DNA from: Shewanella psychromarinicola
GTDB taxonomy: Bacteria; Pseudomonadota; Gammaproteobacteria; Enterobacterales; Shewanellaceae
Direction of reading: 5' to 3'
Length of the DNA stretch: 64,000 nt
NCBI RefSeq assembly: GCF_003855155.1
Contig: NZ_CP034073.1
Span: 2,666,001-2,730,000 of the forward strand
This document shows positions 48,424 to 58,687 of the stretch, piece by piece. The stretch's first letter is position 1. The number at the start of each line of letters is the position of its first letter. The notes below the pieces were generated by a model that did not search any database, was not told where the DNA came from, and worked only from the letters and a program-made list of their open reading frames with translations. Made by a program: the position numbers and the translations under genes.

Positions 48424-48909
48424 CTAACTTAGCAGCTTTTCAATAATAACGTTAAGGTCTTCTGGCTTAGTGGTTGGCGAATAACGTTCAATAACATTTC
48501 CTTGTTTATCGACTAAGAACTTAGTGAAGTTCCATTTGATAGACTCACTAGCCAAAAGGCCTTTGGCAGACTTTTTAAGGTGTTGGTACAAGGGGTGACT
48601 ATTAGCACCATTAACATCAATTTTACTGAATAGCGGAAACGTAACCCCAAAGTTGAGTTCACAAAATTGGCTGATCTCGTCTTCATTACCTTGCTCTTGC
48701 TTACCGAATTGATTACAAGGAAACCCCAAAATAACTAAACCACGATCTTTATATTGTTGATATAAGGCTTCAAGACCTTTGTATTGCGGTGTAAATCCAC
48801 ATTTACTTGCCGTGTTAACAATAAGGATAACTTTATCTTTAAAGTCCTCCATAACAACGTCTTTGCCTTGAATGTCTTTTACGATAATAGGGTAAATTGC
48901 AGCGGTCAT
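48424..48909 (-). CDS. Glutathione peroxidase family protein
   Basis: 161 residues from the ATG at 48909, six bases after AAGGAG; the upstream frame to 48963 is not family sequence. C37 in [12 protein letters not shown] is the peroxidatic cysteine (a normal Cys, not Sec). Glutamine in [10 protein letters not shown] and tryptophan in KWNFTKFL complete the catalytic set. It reduces hydroperoxides in the cytoplasm, with thioredoxin or glutathione as donor as in BtuE. Confidence 0.93.
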   Translation of the reverse strand: MTAAIYPIIVKDIQGKDVVMEDFKDKVILIVNTASKCGFTPQYKGLEALYQQYKDRGLVILGFPCNQFGKQEQGNEDEISQFCELNFGVTFPLFSKIDVNGANSHPLYQHLKKSAKGLLASESIKWNFTKFLVDKQGNVIERYSPTTKPEDLNVIIEKLLS

Positions 48910-49059
48910 GTGAAGCTCCTTATATGAAAAGTAAACTATAATACAAATATGGTTGGCTGGCAATTAAGTTGCGCGCAACTTAATTTATCTATTTGCTTAT
49001 AAATACTAATTTCAATATAGTTTGCGCATAATTTACTATCAAGGATTAAGGACGGGCTT

Positions 49060-50457
49060 ATGAATGAATTGAAGAACGAACTTAACTCTGAAGATGAAAT
49101 CGACTCCAATTCGCAGCCACAAGCTGATGTCAGTCACGTGGTACATTTATTAACGGAAGCCGAGGGTGATGAGCAGGCCGAAATGTTCAGTGAGATTTTG
49201 ACTGAAGCTGAACCAGGTACAATTGCTTTACTTTTAGAATCGTTACCGCTGGATGAGCGTTATGAACGTTGGCAGCAAGTTGATGTAGAAGAGCGTGTTG
49301 ACGTTTTAAACTTAATGCGTGCAGATCCTCGTTTAGGCATAGTGAAAAAAATGCCAGACGAGGAGTTAGACTTACTCTTTTCGCAATTAAGTCCCGAAGA
49401 TCTTATCGAGTGGAGTGATACGTTACCAGACAATATTACCGATCGTGCATTAGCACAGATGGGGGAGCGTCAGCGCAAGCACTTCGAACTGTATGATCAA
49501 TATTCTGATAATGAAATCGGTCGTTATGCTGATCACCAAATGTTGGCATTAAGTCTTACGTCTACGGTCGCGCAAGGGCAACGTTTTTTTCGTCGAATTG
49601 ATTTAGATTGTAATGACCACCTTTTTTTGGTGGATAATAACGATAAATATCTAGGGACAGTGCGTCGTTATGATGTTTTTAAAACGACCGATCTTGATAC
49701 CCAATTACAGGTATTAATATGGGAAGACAGCCGGGTGATCTCTGCCGACTCATCTTTGATCGAAGCGGCCGAAGCCATTGAGCATAGTCGTGAGCTTGAA
49801 TTACCGGTTGTCGATGATGACGGTATATTGATTGGCCGAATGACACTGAGAACGGCTACAGCCCTAGTGCGTGAACATTACGAAGCACAATTAATGGCAA
49901 CCGCAGGTATGGATGAACACGACGATTTGTTTGCTCCAATTATGGTGGGAGCAAAACGTCGTGCAGTGTGGCTAGGGATTAACTTACTCACTGCTTTTTT
50001 AGCTTCTGCGACCATTGGATTATTTGAAAATGTGTTGTCGCAAGTGGTGGCATTAGCGGTATTGATGCCTATTGTGGCTTCAATGGGCGGTATTGCTGGT
50101 AGCCAATCGTTAACACTGATGATCCGCGGTATGGCAATGGGGCAGATTTCTGCCGGTAACGTGATGTCGTTGATGAAAAACGAACTCGGGATCGGTGCAC
50201 TTAACGGCATGTTGTGGTCGATTGTCATTGGTATTGTTGCCGGGTGGTGGTTTAACGATACGATAATGGGCATTGTAATTGGTTGTGCCATCTTAATTAA
50301 TATGGCGGTTGCGGCTATTGCGGGTGTTATGGTGCCAATGATCTTACAACGTTTTAATCAAGATGCGGCATTATCAGGATCGGTCATTCTCACCACTGTC
50401 ACCGACGTGGTAGGTTTTTTTACCTTCTTGGGATTGGCCACCATATTGTATCTGTAA
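49060..50457 (+). CDS. mgtE: Magnesium transporter MgtE
   Basis: 465 residues with the MgtE architecture: an N-terminal acidic helical domain (LLTEAEGDEQAEMFSEILTEAEPG), two CBS domains (about 150-280), and five membrane segments from about 310. The pore region contains PIVASMGGIAGSQSLTLMIRGMA, and the final segments include SVILTTVTDVVGFFTFLGLA. The cytoplasmic domains sense magnesium and close the channel at high levels. It is transcribed alone. Confidence 0.95.
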   Translation: MNELKNELNSEDEIDSNSQPQADVSHVVHLLTEAEGDEQAEMFSEILTEAEPGTIALLLESLPLDERYERWQQVDVEERVDVLNLMRADPRLGIVKKMPDEELDLLFSQLSPEDLIEWSDTLPDNITDRALAQMGERQRKHFELYDQYSDNEIGRYADHQMLALSLTSTVAQGQRFFRRIDLDCNDHLFLVDNNDKYLGTVRRYDVFKTTDLDTQLQVLIWEDSRVISADSSLIEAAEAIEHSRELELPVVDDDGILIGRMTLRTATALVREHYEAQLMATAGMDEHDDLFAPIMVGAKRRAVWLGINLLTAFLASATIGLFENVLSQVVALAVLMPIVASMGGIAGSQSLTLMIRGMAMGQISAGNVMSLMKNELGIGALNGMLWSIVIGIVAGWWFNDTIMGIVIGCAILINMAVAAIAGVMVPMILQRFNQDAALSGSVILTTVTDVVGFFTFLGLATILYL

Positions 50458-50564
50458 AGGTGCGGCATTGCTTACATCGAAATGCACTGAGTCAACATTG
50501 GGCTAGCCTTTGGTTAACGTTGTCCAGCGCCTCGACGATTATCACGTATGCTGTTATTTAGCTT

Positions 50565-50685
50565 CAATTCGCCTTGCGGGTAAAACAAATGACACGTTTA
50601 ATATAGCCTGACTTGAAAGAGACTTATTGCTATCGGTTTAGCCTATATCTTATTCCAAGTTGAGGTCATTTAAATGCTCGTGAGT
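50565..50685 (+). repeat. ~200-bp dispersed repeat, partial copy e
   Basis: Contains the right half of the family: CGCCTTGCGGGTAAAACAAATG, AGCCTGACTTGAAAG, and the end CTTATTCCAAGTTGAGGT. The left half is not recognisable. Confidence 0.55.
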
Positions 50686-50710
50686 CTCTCAAGGTCATTT
50701 TTTGACAATA

Positions 50711-50740
50711 AAAAAGCAAGTTACAGGTAACTTGCTTTTT
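50711..50740. terminator. Bidirectional terminator after mgtE
   Basis: AAAAAGCAAGTTAC pairs with GTAACTTGCTTTTT around two bases, between the convergent mgtE and the small minus-strand gene. Confidence 0.85.
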
Positions 50741-50766
50741 AAACTCGATGAGACAATGCGGTTAAA

Positions 50767-50934
50767 TTATTTCCACTTAGGAGGCGCTAACTCCATTTCT
50801 GGATTATCGTCAAAGTAGCCTCGCTTGGTATCTCGGCGGCGTTGTTTTACTTTTTTCGATTTTGGTTTTCCCTTTCCCTCGATGTTATCGCCCCATGGCG
50901 CATCGTCTTCATCAAATTCAAATGAGTGTGACAT
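50767..50934 (-). CDS. Small basic protein of 55 residues
   Basis: The frame reads MSHSFEFDEDDAPWGD, then a stretch rich in Lys and Arg (KGKPKSKKVKQRRRDTKRG), and ends PEMELAPPKWK with TAA at 50767. It has an acidic head, a basic middle and no membrane segment, which is unlike random frames in AT-rich DNA. It sits beside a terminator placed for it (50711-50740). I do not know its family; RNA or ribosome binding would fit its charge but is not shown. Confidence 0.65.
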   Translation of the reverse strand: MSHSFEFDEDDAPWGDNIEGKGKPKSKKVKQRRRDTKRGYFDDNPEMELAPPKWK

Positions 50935-51058
50935 TTTTAACATTCCAGATAACTGTACCTTTTTTGGTACAACCCCTTTTTTACCTAAAGTTAATAATAA
51001 GCTAAAGCGAAATATTTAATCCTTGATGGTAAAAATTATTGCACGTAGAAATGACAAT

Positions 51059-51982
51059 TCAATTTTTGGCGACAAATAAACATTCTTTGCTGTGTTTGAG
51101 TTCATTTAGGCATAGGGATAATTGTTGTTGCCAGGGGTTTTGTGTGGCAATGGTGTGTGATAAACCGCTATCTAGCGCACTAAATACTGGCCTATTGACG
51201 ATTGAAGCATATTGTTCTGATGTTATAGGCTGTAAATAAATCGGTTGACGTAATAAGCCTAACCCTATCGCTTGTGTTTTTATCGCTTGTGCAAACTCAT
51301 ACCAAGTGCATATGCCAGCATCACTCCAATGGTAAATAGCTGACCATTGTTTTTGTAAACACAGTTTCCACAAAAAACGCGTAAGATCATCAACCATTGT
51401 CGGGCTGCCGGTTTGGTCATTAACAATATTAATCGGGTTTTCTTTACTTGAGCCTATGGCTGCCTGATTATGCGTCTGTGACATTAACTTCAGCATAGTG
51501 GTCAGAAAATTATTGCCAGTATGATGGTAAAGCCAAGAGGTACGTACAATGCAAAATAGATCAGATTGGTAGCTCAGTAGTGTTGCTTCTGCGAGTAATT
51601 TTGATTGCCCATAAGTATTAATAGCCGCTGGTTTTTGTGTCACCAAATAAGGTGTCGATGAGCCGCCATCGAATACATAATCTGTTGACAATTGGATCAG
51701 TTTAATCCCATAAGCACTGGCCGCTTTAGCGATATACTCAACGGCTAATGCATTGGTTTTTATCGCGGACTCAGGGTTGATTTCGGCTTTTTCGACGTTG
51801 GTATAGGCTGCGCAGTTAATGATGATATTGGGTCGATAATAAGCCAATGCTTCGTCAATACGTTGTGGCTGAGTAATATCAACTTGTTGGTGGCTGAGCT
51901 GGATCAGTTCCACCGTATTAGGCTGAGTACGTTTTAAGGCTCGGGCTAGTTGACCTGTTTGACCAAAGGTTAATATTTTCAT
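51059..51982 (-). CDS. rfbD: dTDP-4-dehydrorhamnose reductase
   Basis: 307 residues from the ATG at 51982 ([16 protein letters not shown]); its start overlaps the stop of rfbB (ATGA). The short-chain dehydrogenase fold shows [16 protein letters not shown], the catalytic YGQSK and [11 protein letters not shown]. It makes the last reduction to dTDP-L-rhamnose. It is the final gene of rfbACBD; the order A-C-B-D differs from the more common B-D-A-C. Confidence 0.93.
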   Translation of the reverse strand: MKILTFGQTGQLARALKRTQPNTVELIQLSHQQVDITQPQRIDEALAYYRPNIIINCAAYTNVEKAEINPESAIKTNALAVEYIAKAASAYGIKLIQLSTDYVFDGGSSTPYLVTQKPAAINTYGQSKLLAEATLLSYQSDLFCIVRTSWLYHHTGNNFLTTMLKLMSQTHNQAAIGSSKENPINIVNDQTGSPTMVDDLTRFLWKLCLQKQWSAIYHWSDAGICTWYEFAQAIKTQAIGLGLLRQPIYLQPITSEQYASIVNRPVFSALDSGLSHTIATQNPWQQQLSLCLNELKHSKECLFVAKN

Positions 51983-53010
51983 TGAACGTGAGCCAAATAC
52001 CATTGGACAGTGCGGTATAAGCCATTAAAGAAGGTATGTTTAGGTGTCCAATTCAATGTTGTGGCCAATTTACTGGCATCAATGGCATAGCGACGATCAT
52101 GTCCGGGTCTATCTTCAATATGCTCAATGAGTGAGGTAAAGCCATTGCCACTAGCAAGGCGATGATCCGGGAGTAATTGGCTAAGGTGTGCGCAAATCGA
52201 CCTCACTACCTCAATATTAGTTTGCTCATTATTGCCGCCTACCGTATAGGTTTCACCCACGTTGCCTAAGGTTAATATTGTCAGTAAAGCTTCAACATGA
52301 TCATCGACATAAAGCCAGTCTCGAATTTGTAGACCATTACCATAGATAGGAATTTGCTCACCCGCTATAGCGCGGATAATGGTCAATGGGATCAGTTTTT
52401 CTGGATGTTGGTATGGGCCATAATTATTAGAACAATAACTGATTAAAATGGGTAAACCATAGGTTCGATACCAGGCTTTGACTAGATGATCGCTTGATGC
52501 TTTACTTGCTGAGTAAGGTGAGCTGGGTGCATAAGCACTTTGCTCATTGAAAAAGCCTGTGCCGGGTAAGTCACCAAATACCTCATCAGTCGAAATATGA
52601 TGGAAGCGAAATCGTGCAGCCTTAGCGCTCAATAAACCATTATAAAATTGTCTGCTGGCTTCTAAAAGTTGATAAGTACCGACTATATTAGTCTGAATAA
52701 ATTCTGCAGGACCTGAAATGGATCGATCAACATGAGTCTCTGCCGCTAAATGCATGACGGCGTCGGGTTGAAACCGATTAAATACTTGGGTTAATAATTG
52801 AGCATCACAGATATCGCCTTCGATGAAATGGTATCGTTGACTTTGGTTTAGCATTTTAAGGCTGCTGGGATCCGCTGCATATGTCAGCTTATCGATATTA
52901 ATGACACTGTGATGGGTAAAATTAATGATAAATCTGATTAGTGCCGATCCAATAAATCCACAACCACCAGTAATCAGTATTGCGAGTGCTTGTTCGTTTC
53001 TGTGTGTCAT
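51979..53010 (-). CDS. rfbB: dTDP-glucose 4,6-dehydratase
   Basis: 343 residues. The NAD-binding motif is [14 protein letters not shown], followed by [23 protein letters not shown] with the catalytic TDE, and the [10 protein letters not shown] tyrosine-lysine pair. [14 protein letters not shown] and RDWLYVDDH are diagnostic for RmlB. It converts dTDP-glucose to the 4-keto-6-deoxy sugar. It overlaps both neighbours by four bases. Confidence 0.96.
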   Translation of the reverse strand: MTHRNEQALAILITGGCGFIGSALIRFIINFTHHSVINIDKLTYAADPSSLKMLNQSQRYHFIEGDICDAQLLTQVFNRFQPDAVMHLAAETHVDRSISGPAEFIQTNIVGTYQLLEASRQFYNGLLSAKAARFRFHHISTDEVFGDLPGTGFFNEQSAYAPSSPYSASKASSDHLVKAWYRTYGLPILISYCSNNYGPYQHPEKLIPLTIIRAIAGEQIPIYGNGLQIRDWLYVDDHVEALLTILTLGNVGETYTVGGNNEQTNIEVVRSICAHLSQLLPDHRLASGNGFTSLIEHIEDRPGHDRRYAIDASKLATTLNWTPKHTFFNGLYRTVQWYLAHVQ

Positions 53011-53576
53011 TGTTTTAGGCCAAATGAGATAACCTTAGGGTTTAGCATCGGGTTATCTTTGTCTGAGACGAGAGGAGCAAGGTGTTGTTTTAATGGCCAT
53101 TGAATATTGAGCACGGGATCATTCCATGCGATGGTTTGATCATCATCTGGTCGATAATATTGTGAACATTTATAAATAACATCAGCGATGTCAGACAATA
53201 CGTAAAAGCCATGAGCAAATCCCGCAGGGATCCACATTTGATAGCCATTTTCGTCTGAGATTTCTTGGCCTATCCACTGACCATACGTTGTAGACCCTTG
53301 ACGAATGTCGACAGCAACGTCAAAGATGCTTCCTCTTGCTACCCGGATTAATTTACCTTGAGGGAAGTGTTGCTGGAAGTGAAGTCCACGTAAGACATTG
53401 TTAATAGAACGCGATTGATTTTCTTGGACTAGTTGAGGAACATCTAAGTTGTTTTGAGTAAACGCGTCACTAAAGGTGTTTTGGCGTAACGTTTCCATAA
53501 AGAATCCACGCTCATCAATGAACTTACGTGGGCTAAAAATCATCACGTCTTTGAGTTGAGTGTTAATCCATTTCAT
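53007..53576 (-). CDS. rfbC: dTDP-4-dehydrorhamnose 3,5-epimerase
   Basis: 189 residues, a cupin-fold epimerase. Signatures are [37 protein letters not shown], and [15 protein letters not shown] with catalytic histidine, followed by [20 protein letters not shown]. It inverts C3 and C5 of the keto sugar. It starts within the last bases of rfbA (14-bp overlap) and its stop overlaps rfbB. Confidence 0.96.
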   Translation of the reverse strand: MKWINTQLKDVMIFSPRKFIDERGFFMETLRQNTFSDAFTQNNLDVPQLVQENQSRSINNVLRGLHFQQHFPQGKLIRVARGSIFDVAVDIRQGSTTYGQWIGQEISDENGYQMWIPAGFAHGFYVLSDIADVIYKCSQYYRPDDDQTIAWNDPVLNIQWPLKQHLAPLVSDKDNPMLNPKVISFGLKQ

Positions 53577-54450
53577 CTGGAAAATTCTTATTTAATAGAG
53601 ACAGTAAGTATTCACCATAACCACTTTTTAACAGTGGCTTAGCCAGTTTTTTGAGTTGTAATTGATCAATTAATCCCATCGAATAGGCTATTTCCTCAGG
53701 GCAGGACACTTTTAAACCTTGGCGTTTTTCTATTGCAGCTATGTATTGTGTCGCTTCTGCCATGGCATCGGGTGTACCAGTGTCTAGCCAAGCGGTTCCT
53801 CGGCCTAAGATATTGACTTGAAGATTATTATTATCAAGATATTGATTTATCACATCCACTATTTCGAGTTCTCCTCTTTCAGAGGGGAAGACTTGCTTAG
53901 CGTAATAGCTTGCCTTGTTGTCGAAAAAATACAGCCCTGGCATGGCAAAATTTGATTTGGGTTTAGCGGGCTTTTCTGTAATAGAAAGTACTTGATTATG
54001 TTTATCAAACTCAATAACCCCATAAGCTTGTGGATTAGCAACGTGATAACCAAAGACGGTGGCAGATGATATTTTATTCGTTGATTGTAGAGTGTGCTGT
54101 AATTGATGGCCATAAAATAAATTATCCCCTAAAATCATTGCACAAGGACTACCATTTAGAAAATGTTCAGCAATAATGAGTGCTTGTGCGAGTCCTTTAG
54201 GCTTTGCTTGTGTTGCAAATTCAATGTTAATACCCCATTGATGGCCATTGTGCAGCAGTGATTTAAAAAGAGGCAGATCGGTAGGCGTGCAAATAAGCAA
54301 AATCTCTGTAATACCAGCCTGCATCAATGTGCATAGCGGATAATAAACCATAGGTTTATCGTAAACGGGTAATAACTGTTTACAGACAACTTGGGTGATA
54401 GGAAATAGTCGAGTGCCTAAACCTCCAGCTAATAAAATACCTTTTCTCAT
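53563..54450 (-). CDS. rfbA: Glucose-1-phosphate thymidylyltransferase
   Basis: 295 residues from the ATG at 54450 (MRKGILLAGGLGTRLFPIT), the start of the nucleotidyltransferase motif; the frame to 54501 adds nothing conserved. KQLLPVYDKPMVYYPL, LGDNLFYG and GLYFFDN are RmlA blocks. It makes dTDP-glucose from dTTP and glucose 1-phosphate and opens the rhamnose operon. The promoter must lie in the following 70 bp, since the decayed gene upstream is not translated. Confidence 0.96.
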   Translation of the reverse strand: MRKGILLAGGLGTRLFPITQVVCKQLLPVYDKPMVYYPLCTLMQAGITEILLICTPTDLPLFKSLLHNGHQWGINIEFATQAKPKGLAQALIIAEHFLNGSPCAMILGDNLFYGHQLQHTLQSTNKISSATVFGYHVANPQAYGVIEFDKHNQVLSITEKPAKPKSNFAMPGLYFFDNKASYYAKQVFPSERGELEIVDVINQYLDNNNLQVNILGRGTAWLDTGTPDAMAEATQYIAAIEKRQGLKVSCPEEIAYSMGLIDQLQLKKLAKPLLKSGYGEYLLSLLNKNFPDEMD

Positions 54451-54523
54451 CAATCTTTCTTTAAGTGATTCATAAGTGAATTTTAGCACAGCTAAAATCA
54501 ATTAAGCAGATTTGTTATGGGTG

Positions 54524-54898
54524 TTATTTACCTAAGCCTTCAATTATATCAAGGCTATATCGCTCTGCATCAGGGCCTTTAATTCGCTGAAATTTAACAT
54601 CTAATAAAGATAAGGGATCTGAATAGACTCGATAAATATGGTCGCGATCTAAATGATAATATTACTCGTTTGATCCTATTTGAAGGTGCCTTTACCTCGA
54701 TAGAGATGAGGATCGCTGTCTAAACCTATGGTGTGGATGGTGCATGTAAGTTCGAGTTTGGGCAAGGGAACATGCCACGATAAACACCTGCCATTGCAAG
54801 GTTGCTTTGCAGCTTGTTGCTATATCAATCGTGAGATTGTTTAGTCGGTTGGCTGCAGCCTAAGATTACCCATCCGAGTACTAAGCATAAATTTTCAT
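54524..54898 (-). pseudogene. Decayed NlpE-like lipoprotein gene
   Basis: On the minus strand recognisable pieces occur in order in shifting frames: a lipobox region VILGCSQPT, then LQWQ and GVYRGMFPC (NlpE-like WxGxYxGxLPC), then ELTCTIHT and YRGKGTFK, and finally YYHLDRDHIYRVYSDP ending in SLDIIEGLGK and TAA at 54524. Several stops and frameshifts separate them. NlpE lipoproteins signal surface and copper stress through Cpx. This copy cannot give a full protein. Confidence 0.6.
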
Positions 54899-55015
54899 CT
54901 AAGCCCCCTTTAGATACAAAATTGTCGTGCATATTATCCTCAGCAGTTTTGGTGTTATGTGTCTACACTCAATGATAAAAAACTACAAAAGGATTTTCTA
55001 GAGTAGGTGATACTA

Positions 55016-55105
55016 TTTTAAATGATTGTTTTTAAGTTATTTTTTTTAAACGATTATTTTTAAACGATTGTTTTTAACAAATCGTTTTAAGAGATTATTT
55101 TTAAA
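55016..55105. repeat. Degenerate AT-rich tandem repeat
   Basis: Five or six units close to AAACGATTNTTTTTA follow each other at spacings of about 14-17 bp between the nlpE remnant and the patatin gene. Nothing else was seen in 54899-55240. Confidence 0.6.
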
Positions 55106-55240
55106 TGGCTATTTGACTCAAGTTAAACCAGTATCATAAGGATTACTTGATAATAGGTGACCAGAGTGTACTCGTGCTTTTATCATCAACCGATCCTGGC
55201 GTTAAAATATAGCTAACGCATATATTTTGCGCTTTAATGG

Positions 55241-56374
55241 TTAAACTTTAGTCGGGATATCAAAAAATTGTTTTATCTCATCTATTCTATCCATTGCATC
55301 TTGATAACCCAAATCAATCAAGGTTGTGGTATAGCTTTTTTCGAACAATAGATATGAGACGATACTTGAATCTGACTGTCGATTAATGCCAAAAAACTTC
55401 AATAAGATTTTGATTGCAAATGGCATGTCATCATAAAATCGATCCGCAATTCGGCTGAGATCTTGACTGGGCTTTATGACCAATGTCTCTATATGGCGAA
55501 GATTTAATGAGTCACGTCCTTCTTTCGACATGAATGACAATGTTTGATTTTCTCTCTGTAACCTTTCTAAATCACTGTTTAATGTATCCGAAAAAATCGT
55601 GTCTAATAAATGTCCTCCTATTGTTGCTGTTTTAGGATGATATTCAAACTCGATAGGGACATTTTTGTGTGGACTTTCTAAATTAATAACAAATATTTTA
55701 TTGGCACCAAGGTGGACCGGACTTGATAAGGGAGAGAGTTGATGGACTGACCCATCGCAATAATAAGCCTGATTAAGTTTAATTGATGGAAAGACCATTG
55801 GGATAGCAGAGCTTGCGAGTAAATGCTCAGTATTTAATAAGCTGCGAATACCACTTCGTTTAGCACTTTGCCAATTTTCAATGTGTTTATTGCCCTGATA
55901 AAAACTATATGATCGTGAATTGTTATAACTCGAGGCGTCGACACTTATTGCCTTGAGTGCATCGTTACTGATGTTGCGGTCGATTCTTTTAAAATCGATA
56001 AGTTTATCCAATAATTCACGTAATGGTTGATTATCAAGTAGGCTTGCTGCGTCCGTACTCACCTTGTCGTCTTGTAAGCCTTTGATTGCCATTCGGCCCA
56101 AATGTCTTAACACTTGGGGGATGGAAGCCCGATAGACTTTATGGGTTTCAAAATGACGCCACACCCAATCCAGTTTTTTTATGCCCAAATGGAAGCAAGA
56201 TGCGTGGGTTGCCAGAGATGTTGCGTTAATGGCTCCTGCCGATGTCCCGCAAATGATATCAAATGGGACATTATGGTTGCGTGGGTAAAACTGCACTAGC
56301 GCTTTCAATACGCCTATTTGATACGCAGCTCTTGCCCCACCGCCACCTAAAACTAATGCTGTTGATACTGACAA
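55241..56374 (-). CDS. Patatin-like phospholipase
   Basis: 377 residues. The oxyanion loop GGGGARAAYQIG (10-21), the nucleophile S45 in GTSAGAIN, and the dyad aspartate in YYCDGSVHQLSPLSSPVHLGA define the patatin fold. The C-terminal 150 residues are less conserved. It likely hydrolyses membrane phospholipids or acyl esters. No signal peptide is present. It is transcribed alone. Confidence 0.88.
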   Translation of the reverse strand: MSVSTALVLGGGGARAAYQIGVLKALVQFYPRNHNVPFDIICGTSAGAINATSLATHASCFHLGIKKLDWVWRHFETHKVYRASIPQVLRHLGRMAIKGLQDDKVSTDAASLLDNQPLRELLDKLIDFKRIDRNISNDALKAISVDASSYNNSRSYSFYQGNKHIENWQSAKRSGIRSLLNTEHLLASSAIPMVFPSIKLNQAYYCDGSVHQLSPLSSPVHLGANKIFVINLESPHKNVPIEFEYHPKTATIGGHLLDTIFSDTLNSDLERLQRENQTLSFMSKEGRDSLNLRHIETLVIKPSQDLSRIADRFYDDMPFAIKILLKFFGINRQSDSSIVSYLLFEKSYTTTLIDLGYQDAMDRIDEIKQFFDIPTKV

Positions 56375-56584
56375 TATCTATCCTTAATGTTTTAAATGTA
56401 CTTATTTTTAGTATGAATTCTTTTTCGAGTTTATACCAGTTACCAATAAGTCGACTATGCTATTTATCGTCTGTTTCTCATCTTAATGCGAGTAAGCAGT
56501 CTATGAGTAAACAGTAAGCATTAAGCATTGAACATTAAATATTACTGATCAAAAAGGTATCATCTGTTTTTCTTGAAGCAATAA

Positions 56585-56610
56585 AAAAACGCACCATAAA
56601 GTGCGTTTTT
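56585..56610 (-). terminator. Intrinsic terminator of proS
   Basis: AAAAACGCAC pairs with GTGCGTTTTT around CATAAA, just beyond the proS stop. Confidence 0.85.
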
Positions 56611-56638
56611 AAAATGTATTGTTGTTAATTATTAAGGG

Positions 56639-58354
56639 TTAACCTTTAGCGGCCTTGGTTAAAAACGCCACAATCTCATCAAATGGGATATCTTGTTTCT
56701 CACCAGTACGACGATTTTTGTACTCAAATACGCCAGCATCGATATTGCGGTCGCCAATAACCACAACATGGGGTAAACCGATTAATTCCATATCAGCAAA
56801 CATAACACCAGGACGTTCTTTACGATCATCCATTAATACTTCAATACCGGCATCCGCTAAGTCTTGGTAAAGTTTTTCAGCGATGTCAGCAACGCGATGG
56901 GATTTATGCATATTCATGGGTAAAATACCCACCGTGAATGGTGCAATTGCTTCTGGCCAAATAATGCCGCGATCATCGTTGTTTTGCTCAATGGCAGCAG
57001 CCACAATACGGCTCACGCCGACACCATAACAACCCATCAACAACACCTGTGCTTTGCCGTTTTCATCTAACACTGTGGCATTCATTGATGTAGAGTAACT
57101 TGTTCCTAACTGGAAAATATGGCCGACTTCAATACCACGAGCCATTGCATAAGTACCAAGGCCATCTGGGGTCGGTTCACCTTCAACCACATTACGAATG
57201 TCAGCAGCGGTTGCTAAAGGGAAATCTCGCTCCCAGTTGATACCGAAATAATGCTTATCTTCAGCGTTAGCACCTGCGGCAAAATCGCTCATCACAGTAA
57301 CACTGTGATCAACAATAATCGGCATAGTTAAGCCGACAGGTCCGATAGAACCAGGACCTGCGCCAACGGCTTCTCGAATTTCAGCTTCTGATGCAAATTC
57401 AAATGGCGATGCGACTAATTCAAGCTTGTCGGCTTTGACTTCGTTAAGTTCATGATCGCCACGGATAACTAATGCCACCAATGGTGCTTCTTCAGTCGCG
57501 CCTTTAACAATTAAGGTTTTAACTGTTTGGGTGATGACGACATTAAATTGCTCAACCAATTCGGCAATTGTTTTTGCGTTAGGTGTCGCGACCAACGTCA
57601 TTGCTTCAGTTGGCTCTGCGCGTGTTTGGGTTGGCATAGGTGATTCAGCTTTTTCAATGTTAGCGGCATAGTCGCTGCCCGTTGAATAAGCGATTAAATC
57701 TTCACCACTGCTTGCGAGCACATGGAATTCATGCGACATGCTGCCACCAATAGAGCCCGTATCAGCTAGTACAGGGCGGAACGATAAGCCCATACGAGTC
57801 AGTATATTGCTGTATGCGGTATGCATTGCATGGTAAGTACTGTCCATGGTTTGTTGATCTAAATGGAAAGAATAGGCATCTTTCATCAAGAATTCGCGCG
57901 CGCGCATGACGCCAAAACGTGGACGTACTTCATCACGGAATTTGGTTTGTACTTGGTATAGTGTTAACGGCAGTTGTTTGTATGAGTTTAGCTCTTTACG
58001 GACTAAATCGGTGATCACTTCTTCATGGGTTGGTCCCAATACAAAGTCACGATTATTACGGTCTTGGAAACGCAATAACTCAGGACCAAATTTGTCCCAA
58101 CGGCCTGTTTCAACCCATAGATCAGCAGGTTGTACTAACGGCATTAATATTTCGATAGCGCCTGTTTTGTTCATTTCTTCACGAACAATAGCTTCAACTT
58201 TACGTAATACACGTAAACCTGACGGAAGCCAAGTGTAGAGACCTGAAGCATTACGACGGATCATACCGGCACGTAACATTAACTGATGACTAACCACCTC
58301 TGCATTTGCAGGGGTTTCTTTTTGTGTTGAAAGCAGGTACTTGCTAACTCGCAT
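56639..58354 (-). CDS. proS: Prolyl-tRNA synthetase
   Basis: 571 residues from the ATG at 58354 ([40 protein letters not shown]). It has class II motifs [26 protein letters not shown], an editing (INS) domain at about 225-380 that removes mischarged alanine, [17 protein letters not shown] (motif 3), and an anticodon-binding C-terminus. It charges tRNA-Pro. It is the long, bacterial-type enzyme. Confidence 0.97.
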   Translation of the reverse strand: MRVSKYLLSTQKETPANAEVVSHQLMLRAGMIRRNASGLYTWLPSGLRVLRKVEAIVREEMNKTGAIEILMPLVQPADLWVETGRWDKFGPELLRFQDRNNRDFVLGPTHEEVITDLVRKELNSYKQLPLTLYQVQTKFRDEVRPRFGVMRAREFLMKDAYSFHLDQQTMDSTYHAMHTAYSNILTRMGLSFRPVLADTGSIGGSMSHEFHVLASSGEDLIAYSTGSDYAANIEKAESPMPTQTRAEPTEAMTLVATPNAKTIAELVEQFNVVITQTVKTLIVKGATEEAPLVALVIRGDHELNEVKADKLELVASPFEFASEAEIREAVGAGPGSIGPVGLTMPIIVDHSVTVMSDFAAGANAEDKHYFGINWERDFPLATAADIRNVVEGEPTPDGLGTYAMARGIEVGHIFQLGTSYSTSMNATVLDENGKAQVLLMGCYGVGVSRIVAAAIEQNNDDRGIIWPEAIAPFTVGILPMNMHKSHRVADIAEKLYQDLADAGIEVLMDDRKERPGVMFADMELIGLPHVVVIGDRNIDAGVFEYKNRRTGEKQDIPFDEIVAFLTKAAKG

Positions 58355-58481
58355 TCCCAATGTCCAAAATAGTTACTATGAATGAGCATCATTTTAGCAC
58401 CTGCTTCAATGATGTCACCTGCTAATTCGACTCAAAAGTAGGCTTTGTGGTGCTTTAATGGCGGGATATTATTATTTAACT

Positions 58482-58687
58482 TCCGCGCCGGATAATAAAC
58501 GGTTATCAAACCACTCTTTGTCCTGCTATCTGTGTTGTATTCACGTAGACGTTAAATTGCTATAGGCACGCTATTGACGCATCAATGCGCCTTGTTGGTA
58601 AACAAATGGAAAGTTTGATATTGCAGACTTGAAGTCAATCCGTTTTTGTCGATTTAGCTCATCTTCTATTCCAATTTGAGGTTATTT
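58482..58687 (+). repeat. ~200-bp dispersed repeat, copy f
   Basis: It begins GCGCCGGATAATAAACGG, continues GGTTATCAAACCACTC, GCTATTGACGCATCAATGCG, GATATTGCAGACTTGAAGTC, and ends CTATTCCAATTTGAGGTTAT. The right end inverts the AATAACCTCAA left end of copy c, so the family has terminal inverted repeats. Its right end supplies the stop codon of the acetyltransferase. Confidence 0.75.
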
